The notes under the pieces: generated by a model
Seen by the model: the letters and a program-made list of their open reading frames with translations, nothing else
Told to the model about the DNA's origin: nothing
Databases searched by the model: none
Assembly: GCA_030689285.1 (NCBI GenBank)
Contig: JAUYJM010000076.1
Span: 1-13,622, forward strand
DNA from: a bacterium
GTDB taxonomy: Bacteria > Patescibacteriota > Minisyncoccia > Phycocordibacterales > GCA-002787175
Direction of reading: 5' to 3'
DNA length: 13,622 nucleotides
Position numbers and translations under genes: made by a program
In this document: one piece after another, positions 5,649 to 11,747 of the stretch
How the letters are laid out: each line of letters starts with the position of its first letter
Numbering within the stretch: position 1 is the first letter of the stretch

Positions 5649-5743
5649 CGCAAAAACTATCCCGAGCGAGTCCGCGAGTCGAGAGATTCTTTGTCGTTTT
5701 TCGGCGAATCTCTGCGTTGCAAGCGGATTTTGCACCCGCGCTG
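5649..5743 (+). repeat. ~96-bp interspersed repeat, copy 2
   Basis: This is a direct repeat of 3908-4004. In this copy AGAGATTC and GAATCTCT form a perfect 8-bp stem around a T-rich loop; the stem is weaker in copy 1. It lies between the end of the coiled-coil gene and the fusA promoter. Confidence 0.8.
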
Positions 5744-5817
5744 TAGCAATATCTACCGATAAGTAGCAATACTCGCCTACAACCACCTCGGTTCGTACGC
5801 AGGAATTTTTTCATATT

Positions 5818-5846
5818 TTGCTTTTTTTCGTCTTTTGCTGTATTCT
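5818..5846 (+). promoter_or_regulatory. Candidate sigma-70-type promoter of the intact fusA
   Basis: TTGCTT (5818-5823), a 17-bp spacer and TATTCT (5841-5846) are present. The start would lie near 5853, leaving a leader of about 54 nt. The octamer TTAACGCC occurs twice in that leader (5878-5885 and 5899-5906), the second copy touching the ATG. A private promoter here means fusA no longer depends on the rpsL-rpsG transcript. Confidence 0.5.
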
Positions 5847-5906
5847 CTTTGTACGCTTTGGCGTATTTTTATTTTTCTTAACGCCTAACTTTACACGCTT
5901 AACGCC

Positions 5907-8087
5907 ATGCAAAGAGATTACTCATTACCATTCGTCAGAAACTTCGGCATCATAGCCCACATTGATGCCGGAAAAACCACTACATCCGAGCGGGTGCTTT
6001 TTTATACCGGAATGTCTCATAAAATAGGCGAAGTCCATGAAGGCGAGGCGGTAACCGATTGGATGGAACAGGAAAAAGAAAGAGGTATAACCATAACCGC
6101 GGCCGCCATCACTTGTTTCTGGACTCCGACCTATCATCTGACTGAAACGGAAGGGGTTGATAACGCCGACAAAAAAAAGAAAGCCGAAGCGTTTAGACAC
6201 AGATTTAACATCATAGACACCCCCGGCCACGTTGACTTTACGGAAGAAGTGGAACGTTCACTGAAAGTTTTAGACGGCGGAATTGTGGTTTTTGACGGAG
6301 TGGCCGGAGTGGAGCCGCAATCTGAAACAGTTTGGAAACAGGCTGACAAATATCATGTGCCTCGCGTCTGCTTCATAAACAAGTTGGACAGAACCGGCGC
6401 TTCTTTTGACAGGTCTTTTAAATCAATTTTAGATAGATTAAATAAAAACGCGGTAAGAATGCAGATTCCTATAGGCGAAGAATCGGAATTTGAGGCCGTC
6501 ATAGACCTGCTTACTATGAAAGCGTACTATTTTGAAGGCGAAATGGGCAATTCTGTGCGCGCGGCGGAAATACCGGAGAAATATCTTGAAGAAGCTAAAA
6601 AATACAGAGCGGAACTTGTGGAGAAGATTGTTGAGAATGACGAAAGTCTAATGAATGACTATCTGGATGGGAAGGAAATTCCGGTTGAAGAACTAAAAAA
6701 AGGACTTAGACAAGCGGTAATTGGCGTCAAAGTCTTCCCTGTTTTTTGCGGCTCTGCCCTTAAAAACAAAGGAGTCCAGCTCGTATTAGATGCTGTTGTG
6801 GACTATCTGCCTTCCCCTTTGGATGTGCCTCATGTGAAGGGTACTGACCCAAAAACAGGAGAAGAAATAGAGAGAGAAGCTTCCGATGAAGCGCCTTTTT
6901 CCGCGCTTGCTTTCAAGCTTCAAACAGACCCGTATGTCGGACAACTAACTTTTTTTAGAGTTTATTCAGGCACAATAGAAGCCGGCTCGTATATTTACAA
7001 CGCCACAAACGGGAAAAAAGAACGGCTTTCAAGAATAGTGCGTTTGCAGGCAAACCAGCGCGAAGAAGTGAAAAAAGTTTTTGCTGGTGAAATAGCGGCG
7101 GCCGTAGGACTCAAGGACACAAGGACGTCCGACACCCTATGCGATGAAAAGAACCCGATACTTTTGGACCCCATAAAATTTGCCGAACCGGTCATTTCGC
7201 TTCGCATTGAGCCGAAAACAAAGGCCGACCAGGAAAAAATGGGTTACGCGCTAAAACGCCTATCTGACGAAAGCCCGACATTTAAAGTAAAGTCCGACTC
7301 TGATACCGGAGAGACCGTAATTATGGGTATGGGAGAGCTCCAGCTTGAAATTATGGTGGATAGAATGAAACGCGAGTTTAGCGTTGAAGCCAACGTGGGA
7401 AAACCGCAGGTGGCGTACAAGGAGACAGTTACGAGAACCGCTGAAGCAGAACACAAGTATATAAAACAGTCCGGAGGAAAGGGGCAGTATGGACACGTGA
7501 AGCTCAATATAAAACCGTTACCTGCGCTTGAAGAAGGAAAAAAGATTCCTAAAAATGTAAAACGATACGATGATTTTGAATTCATTGATTCAGTCAAGGG
7601 AGGGGTTATCCCCCAAGAATTCATTCCTGCCGTAGAAAAAGGAGTGCATGAAGCGATGGACAGGGGAGTGATTGCGGGATACAAGATGACCAATATTTCC
7701 TGCGAGCTTACGTTCGGCTCGTACCATGATGTGGACTCTTCCGAGATTGCCTATAAAATCGCCGCTTCCCAAGCATTTCAGGATGCGGCAAAAAGAGCCG
7801 GGCCGGTGCTTTTGGAACCAATAATGAAAGTGGAAGTCATCACGCCTGAAAAATTTATGGGAGATGTTACGGGCCATTTGGCTTCAAAAAGGGGACAGGT
7901 GGAGGAGGTTTCTGACAGAGGACTTGATAAGGTAATCCACTCCTCTGTGCCTCTGGCTGAAATGTTTGGCTATATCACAACCCTTCGCTCTATGACAGAA
8001 GGCCGCGCCCAATTTACAATGGAATTTTCTAAATACGAAATCGTACCGCCGAACGTGGCGCAAGGAATAGTTGAATCCAGAAAGTAA
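5907..8087 (+). CDS. fusA: Elongation factor G
   Basis: This 726-aa GTPase drives ribosomal translocation and, with ribosome recycling factor, subunit splitting. All G motifs are intact: AHIDAGKT (17-24), RGIT (59-62), DTPGH (104-108), NKLD (158-161) and GSALK further on. Domain IV shows GVIPQEFIPAVEKG and FGSYHDVDSSE, and the C-terminal domain ends SMTEGRAQFTMEFSKYE. Length is slightly above the usual ~700 because the segment between G2 and G3 (about 73-100, including a KKKK run) is roughly 16 residues longer than in E. coli. ATG 5907 gives the standard MQRDYSLPFVRNFG start. It is separated from rpsG by about 2.5 kb, which includes a truncated fusA start, and has its own candidate promoter and a terminator at 8113-8146. 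Its first 22 codons may have come with the island (inference). Confidence 0.98.
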   Translation: MQRDYSLPFVRNFGIIAHIDAGKTTTSERVLFYTGMSHKIGEVHEGEAVTDWMEQEKERGITITAAAITCFWTPTYHLTETEGVDNADKKKKAEAFRHRFNIIDTPGHVDFTEEVERSLKVLDGGIVVFDGVAGVEPQSETVWKQADKYHVPRVCFINKLDRTGASFDRSFKSILDRLNKNAVRMQIPIGEESEFEAVIDLLTMKAYYFEGEMGNSVRAAEIPEKYLEEAKKYRAELVEKIVENDESLMNDYLDGKEIPVEELKKGLRQAVIGVKVFPVFCGSALKNKGVQLVLDAVVDYLPSPLDVPHVKGTDPKTGEEIEREASDEAPFSALAFKLQTDPYVGQLTFFRVYSGTIEAGSYIYNATNGKKERLSRIVRLQANQREEVKKVFAGEIAAAVGLKDTRTSDTLCDEKNPILLDPIKFAEPVISLRIEPKTKADQEKMGYALKRLSDESPTFKVKSDSDTGETVIMGMGELQLEIMVDRMKREFSVEANVGKPQVAYKETVTRTAEAEHKYIKQSGGKGQYGHVKLNIKPLPALEEGKKIPKNVKRYDDFEFIDSVKGGVIPQEFIPAVEKGVHEAMDRGVIAGYKMTNISCELTFGSYHDVDSSEIAYKIAASQAFQDAAKRAGPVLLEPIMKVEVITPEKFMGDVTGHLASKRGQVEEVSDRGLDKVIHSSVPLAEMFGYITTLRSMTEGRAQFTMEFSKYEIVPPNVAQGIVESRK
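5973..5994 (+). repeat. 22-bp exact direct repeat, right copy (att-like core candidate)
   Basis: Identical to 3647-3668 and located in codons 23-30 of the intact fusA. Upstream of it the two fusA copies differ at almost every synonymous site; downstream only this copy continues as fusA. Confidence 0.5.
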
Positions 8088-8112
8088 ACGGGCGCCTATG
8101 TTCAGAGTTTAA

Positions 8113-8146
8113 AAAACGGCTAATACTGACCAGTATTAGCCGTTTT
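8113..8146 (+). terminator. Rho-independent terminator of fusA
   Basis: A perfect 16-bp stem (AAAACGGCTAATACTG with its complement) closes on a 2-nt gap and ends in TTTTCTT, 25 bp after the fusA stop. Confidence 0.85.
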
Positions 8147-8154
8147 CTTACCTT

Positions 8155-8345
8155 ATACCATCCCCAATTAACCATTCCACATCTTACCCCAAATTTCGGC
8201 TACAAGACTTCGTCGCGCTCTCGCCCCGTTAGAGCGTACGCTCTAACGGGGCTCGCCTTATCCAGGATTAAGCTCGCGCTCCGACTCGTCTTTCGCTCGA
8301 AATTTGGGGTAAGATTATTGTGGAAGCATTAATTGGGGATGGTAT
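8155..8345. mobile_element. 191-bp foldback element
   Basis: The ends are perfect 17-bp inverted repeats (8155-8171 and 8329-8345, theme ACCATCCCCAATTAA). The arms continue inward with a CTTACCCCAAATTTCG match. The centre holds another strong palindrome around AGAGCGTACGCTCT. No protein is encoded. It could be a MITE or a large cruciform-forming repeat; mobility is inferred only from its shape. Confidence 0.65.
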
Positions 8346-8496
8346 TATAAACAAAGGATTTATGAGGTTTGCGCGAATACCCATTATTCAATTACATAAT
8401 TACACCACACTTTTAATTGTGCAAAGCTAAGCTTTGCACAATAACCCCTCACACCTGCCAAAGAACGGCTTTAATTCTCCCTTTTGTAAAGGGAGA

Positions 8497-8610
8497 GAAA
8501 GCGAATGCGTGGAGCTTTCGCAAGACTCATTGAGGATTTTTGTGAGCGAAGCGAAATAAAAAGCCCAATGAGTGGACAGCTTCTGTAAGAAGTACCGCCT
8601 TCTTAGGCGG
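8497..8610. repeat. Multi-hairpin structured repeat, copy 2
   Basis: Helices are 8497-8502/8514-8519, 8525-8532/8566-8573, 8579-8584/8588-8593 (closing G-T) and 8595-8600/8605-8610. Linkers GCAAG (8520-8524) and GGACA (8574-8578) are identical to copy 1 at 18-120. Paired substitutions keep the helices: G-C to A-T in helix 1, T-A to C-G and C-G to G-C in helix 2, and A-T to C-G in helix 3. The loop of helix 2 is longer than in copy 1 (33 against 19 nt). Confidence 0.6.
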
Positions 8611-8693
8611 GGAGGGAATAATTTTCAATTTTGCAATTTCCCCCGTAAAATCGCTTCGCTCTCACAGGGCAGGCAATTTTCAATCAAATCCCG

Positions 8694-8809
8694 AAATTTT
8701 CAATGCATCAAATTCGTGAGCAGTATTCGTCCCTCTTTGCTTGCTTGTTTGAAAATTGACTCATTGTAAATTGATTGAAAATTGAAAATTGCAAAATTGA
8801 AAATTCTCT
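8694..8809 (+). repeat. AT-rich ~118-bp repeat, copy 1
   Basis: It begins AAATTTTCAATGCATC and ends TTGAAAATTCTCT. The first 22 or so and last 60 or so bases match 11333-11452 exactly, while the middle is variable. The two direct copies bracket the two minus-strand genes. Confidence 0.85.
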
Positions 8810-8989
8810 CGTCCCTTTGCTCCACCGCTAAAGCTCTGGCGGCACGCGGTAGGAAAGGGGGATAAGGGGTGTGAGGGGTTACTTTGCACAATTTATGTAT
8901 GATTGGGGACTTAATAAGGTAATCCGCATAATGTGAAATCGTAATGTCGCGAATGGGATTACAGAGGTAAAAAATAAAAAGCAAAATAA

Positions 8990-9027
8990 AAACCGCTTGA
9001 CTGTTCAGCTGAACAGTCAAGCGGTTT
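8990..9027 (-). terminator. Rho-independent terminator of the secreted-protein gene
   Basis: A perfect 19-bp palindrome (AAACCGCTTGACTGTTCAG and complement) lies 19 bp past the minus-strand stop and is followed on that strand by a T-rich tract. Confidence 0.9.
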
Positions 9028-9046
9028 GCGCAGTGTAAAATGATGG

Positions 9047-10288
9047 CTACAAAGCGATAATCTGAAAGAACCTTATCTCTGCCGATAAAAGCAAAAGAGC
9101 GTTTGGTTCTGTGGCGGCAAACTCCTCCGGTAGGCGAAAGGCAGCTATTGTACCCGTGGCGTTTAAATGAATGCTTTGAGTATCATAGTGTGCTTTGTAA
9201 TTCGGCGTGTCCCACACAAGCCGATTAAAACCGGCCGGCGCGGGGTTTTCCAGAAATACCACACACCACATCGTTTTCCCCACCTCCTTTTCAGGCAGGT
9301 AAGCGAGCTGTTTCTGGCCCTCGTAAGGCATATTAACCACAACAAACTCATCTTTTTCAGCGGAATAATTGCAGTTCTCGTCCTTCGGCTCAATCGGTTC
9401 TTCCGGTTGAGACAGTTTGGCCTCTACCTTAACCTCGGTGGTGACGTCCGAAGTGTAGCTATCAATCTCAAAGTTTTTTGAGGGGCAACTGACTACCAAC
9501 TGGACAGAGGTTACCGTTATTACGGCTCCACCTAATTCTGTCGTGTCGGCAACCACAGACAAAGAGCCACTTGGCTCCTTGAGCATGAAGTTGCCGGGGT
9601 GTACTTCAAGCGGGTGTAAGGCGTCAAAAATCGCGACCCCCTTTTGCCGGTCACCCTTGGCGATCAGGTGGTTGATTTTCCAATGCGACACCAACTTTCC
9701 CGACTCCGTGTCAATTACCTTGATTGTTCCCAGATTTTCAACTTCAAACCCGGGCGAGACTTCAAAGTTCATTTGCCATGATTCGTACTGAAGTTGGCCG
9801 AGAGCAGGCCGAGTTTCTATGTTGAACCGCGCAATCTCAGTTTCGGCGGCCAGAACAACGACTTCAGGCGTACCCGTTGCTGTTGTGACAGCGATAGCTG
9901 GAGCTGCGATTTCAAATGTTTCGCTTATTGTCCAACTGCCGCCAGCCGCCAAATAAACGACGTAATCTGAACCGAGCGGTGCGTCTGCCGGAATATACCA
10001 TACATATCGTCCGGAGTTTGAAACTTCACCGTCCAAGTAGAGCAAATTCGCCGTTGTTACAGAAAGCAAACGCTTTCCGGGCAAGTCGGCAGATTTACGG
10101 TAAATGTTTACACCTACGCTGTTGTTTTTTCTTGTGAGGCCATATGCCTTCCACTCAATTCTCATAAGGCCTCCCGGACGGTAGATACCGCCGTCAATCG
10201 ATTTGGTCACCTTTAACGTCTCCTGCGCCATAACGTGAGTCAATACGCCTACCAACGCAAGTCCGATAAGAACAGTCAGTTTTTTCAT
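9047..10288 (-). CDS. Secreted beta-rich surface protein with a Kre9/KNH-like domain
   Basis: This 413-aa protein starts with a signal peptide (MKKLTVLIGLALVGVLTHVMA, probable cut after A21). Residues 25-120 or so match the Ser-Thr-rich Kre9/KNH-like Ig fold: RPGGLMRIEW, SVGVNIYRK, then NSGRYVWYIPADAPLGSDYVVYLA. The next ~150 residues look like a second beta-sandwich of the kind found in cell-surface proteins, and a charged linker (QPEEPIEPKDENCNY) leads to a C-terminal domain of unknown type. No LPxTG or C-terminal anchor is seen. ATG 10288 is chosen over 10342 because it begins the signal peptide and has AAGGA 6 nt upstream, while the longer start overlaps the promoter. Likely extracellular binding or attachment; the ligand is unknown. 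It is a single gene with its own promoter and terminator. Confidence 0.75.
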   Translation of the reverse strand: MKKLTVLIGLALVGVLTHVMAQETLKVTKSIDGGIYRPGGLMRIEWKAYGLTRKNNSVGVNIYRKSADLPGKRLLSVTTANLLYLDGEVSNSGRYVWYIPADAPLGSDYVVYLAAGGSWTISETFEIAAPAIAVTTATGTPEVVVLAAETEIARFNIETRPALGQLQYESWQMNFEVSPGFEVENLGTIKVIDTESGKLVSHWKINHLIAKGDRQKGVAIFDALHPLEVHPGNFMLKEPSGSLSVVADTTELGGAVITVTSVQLVVSCPSKNFEIDSYTSDVTTEVKVEAKLSQPEEPIEPKDENCNYSAEKDEFVVVNMPYEGQKQLAYLPEKEVGKTMWCVVFLENPAPAGFNRLVWDTPNYKAHYDTQSIHLNATGTIAAFRLPEEFAATEPNALLLLSAEIRFFQIIAL

Positions 10289-10346
10289 TTTTTCCTTCGC
10301 CTTTTGTTTTTTTCTTGTTCTGACAAAGAGCCAGAATTCCAAAAAT

Positions 10347-10375
10347 ATAGTAGCATACTCTGCCTCTCATGTCAA
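10347..10375 (-). promoter_or_regulatory. Strong sigma-70-type promoter of the secreted-protein gene
   Basis: On the minus strand TTGACA (10375-10370) is followed by a 17-bp spacer and TACTAT (10352-10347), preceded by TGC to give an extended -10. The leader would be about 50 nt and includes a Shine-Dalgarno. Confidence 0.8.
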
Positions 10376-10455
10376 GGAATTTTGGTAATGTGCACACACA
10401 TATGGCGGTGGGAGTTTAGCTGTAATAAGTTTGGCGGTTGCGGTTGTTTACGCAC

Positions 10456-10497
10456 CCCTGTCACTCAACTTCCGCTATCGGAAGTTGAGTGACAGGG
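10456..10497. repeat. Perfect 18-bp hairpin upstream of the promoter
   Basis: CCCTGTCACTCAACTTCC (10456-10473) and its exact complement (10480-10497) flank a 6-nt loop. It has no T-tract, and the membrane gene upstream already has a terminator at 10535-10566, so its role is unclear. Confidence 0.7.
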
Positions 10498-10534
10498 TCG
10501 TAGATATACAAAAAGAAAATCCTTCCGCTAAAAA

Positions 10535-10566
10535 ATCGGCCTGTTGAGAGGACTCAACAGGCCGAT
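10535..10566 (-). terminator. Rho-independent terminator of the membrane-protein gene
   Basis: A 14-bp perfect stem (ATCGGCCTGTTGAG and complement) with a 4-nt loop ends in a run of T on the minus strand, 49 bp past the stop at 10615. Confidence 0.85.
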
Positions 10567-10614
10567 GTGATTTTCGTAAATTAAATACTACCTTTGGGCG
10601 AGGTGGTGGACAAC

Positions 10615-11166
10615 TTACTCTTTCTCCACATCTTCCTCTTCCATTGACTTCGGCGAAACTTCTTTTGGCTCAAGCTCGGGCTTGAGGGGGTACGGTACAA
10701 GGGTGACCAAGCCATCTTTTTTGATGGCGACGAGGTTGGTTACACCGTCGTACTTCTGCCACTCAAGCTGATAGTGTCTCGGCGATTCGTTGAGAATTTC
10801 GTACGAAAATGTCTGCCTGCTTACATCCGTCTTGACGGAAACCTTTTGCAAGAGTCCGATTTTCTTGGGCCCGCCTTCCTCCGCCCTGTGAAAAGTGGCG
10901 AGAATTGCGAACACTTGCCCATTCTTCATATCGGCCTCCGTTGGATATGCAAGATAACCCGTATCGTCAGTACAACTTTTGAACGCATATAACAAAAACA
11001 TAAAGACGAACGCGACAAAAATTGCCAGCAAACTTAGTAATGAGCGAAATATTACCTTATCTATTTCCGTCGGCGCTTCATCCGAGTGGCTAACTAAGCG
11101 CTCTAAACATTTGTACGTCCCGATAAAACCGGCGAACAGCAAGATAGAAGAGAATAACGCCATCAT
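10615..11166 (-). CDS. Membrane-anchored protein with two helices and a soluble tail, function unknown
   Basis: This 183-aa protein has two N-terminal hydrophobic helices (about residues 3-18 and 42-64) separated by a charged loop, then a ~115-residue soluble part rich in beta-type segments and an acidic tail (EEEDVEKE). The family is not recognised. Two adjacent ATG codons open the frame; the first (11166) has AAAGGA ending 6 nt away, the second 9 nt, so the first is preferred. It lies on the same strand as the secreted-protein gene but is separated from it by a terminator and a promoter, so it is a separate unit. Like that gene, it has a clear Shine-Dalgarno, which the plus-strand genes lack. 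Confidence 0.65.
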   Translation of the reverse strand: MMALFSSILLFAGFIGTYKCLERLVSHSDEAPTEIDKVIFRSLLSLLAIFVAFVFMFLLYAFKSCTDDTGYLAYPTEADMKNGQVFAILATFHRAEEGGPKKIGLLQKVSVKTDVSRQTFSYEILNESPRHYQLEWQKYDGVTNLVAIKKDGLVTLVPYPLKPELEPKEVSPKSMEEEDVEKE

Positions 11167-11235
11167 ACCATATCCTTTCTTGTTTTTACGCTCCTGTGCT
11201 TACAAGCGCGAAGGGTTTAATTTAATCTGTACAGC

Positions 11236-11264
11236 AATGTACTTTAATCTCGTAAACAAGTCAA
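11236..11264 (-). promoter_or_regulatory. Candidate sigma-70-type promoter of the 183-aa membrane gene
   Basis: On the minus strand TTGACT (11264-11259), a 17-bp spacer and TACATT (11241-11236) are present, giving a leader of about 60 nt before ATG 11166. Confidence 0.6.
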
Positions 11265-11332
11265 ATTTATGTATAAGGCCACTCACCTTTTTCATTTTTC
11301 ACAAATCCTCCGCTACATAAGAATGGCAGGAA

Positions 11333-11452
11333 AAATTTTCAATGCATCAAATTCGTAGCCAATGTTCATCCTACCTTGCCTATTTCTTTGTTTGAAAATT
11401 GACTCATTGTAAATTGATTGAAAATTGAAAATTGCAAAATTGAAAATTCTCT
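11333..11452 (+). repeat. AT-rich ~118-bp repeat, copy 2
   Basis: Direct repeat of 8694-8809 with matching ends and a different centre. It marks the right edge of the minus-strand gene island. Confidence 0.85.
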
Positions 11453-11747
11453 ATATTCCTAATTCCTAAATCCTAAATCATCAATCGTACCCCGCACTTT
11501 TCATCGGGCTCGGGTGGTTGGGAATCAAACCCTTGCGTGTTTTGGTTGTTTCTGATACGATTACTTTAATCGCAATTCGCGCGTTTTTGAGCTTGTTTTG
11601 TGTTTTCAAAAACGGTCGGTTTATAGACGCTAATTTTTTAATTTATTAATCAGTTTTTAACTTAAAACGCGTAGCATATAAGCTGTAAGAGTCAGAAAAG
11701 TTTAATAATTCTGACATTGCACGTTAAATGCCCTGCGTTACACGACT
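11453..11747 (+). promoter_or_regulatory. Non-coding region and leader of tuf
   Basis: No gene is seen. Two weak promoter candidates for tuf are TTGTGT (11598-11603) with TATAGA 18 bp later (11622-11627), and a lone TATAAG (11677-11682). A hairpin GTCAGAA/TTCTGAC (11691-11697 and 11709-11715) lies in the leader 32 bp before the ATG. There is no Shine-Dalgarno. The region is AT-rich except for 11490-11560. Confidence 0.4.

Larger units (their letters stand above)
8416..8892. mobile_element. Composite repeat element bounded by inverted ends
   Basis: ATTGTGCAAAG (8416-8426) pairs with CTTTGCACAAT (8882-8892), and AACCCCTCACACC (8443-8455) with its exact complement at 8868-8880. The left end also carries an extra hairpin copy of its own terminus (8416-8427 with 8431-8442). 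Nested inside are a CTCCCTTT hairpin (8477-8495), structured-repeat copy 2 (8497-8610), 20-bp perfect AT-rich arms (8620-8639 and 8786-8805) and one copy of the AT-rich repeat. No convincing gene lies inside. With 8155-8345 it explains most of the space between fusA and the secreted-protein gene. Confidence 0.6.

Noticed and set aside
5546..5746. An arginine/serine-rich frame overlapping the end of the 77-aa gene
   Set aside because: Starts from TTG, runs into the ~96-bp repeat, and looks like translated repeat DNA; a frameshifted end of the coiled-coil gene is possible but not supported.
5853..5906. A riboswitch in the fusA leader
   Set aside because: The leader is only about 54 nt and forms no multi-helix aptamer that I can recognise.
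7244..7693. A long minus-strand open frame inside fusA
   Set aside because: Antisense shadow of a strongly conserved gene with no independent signals.
8416..8892. A possible CRISPR array among the repeated hairpins
   Set aside because: Repeats are inverted and of unequal spacing; no regular repeat-spacer pattern or cas gene.
11520..11532. A GGGAATCAAACCC motif that resembles a tRNA T-arm on the minus strand
   Set aside because: No matching acceptor, anticodon or D arms can be built upstream on that strand; it may be a chance match or a tRNA scrap.
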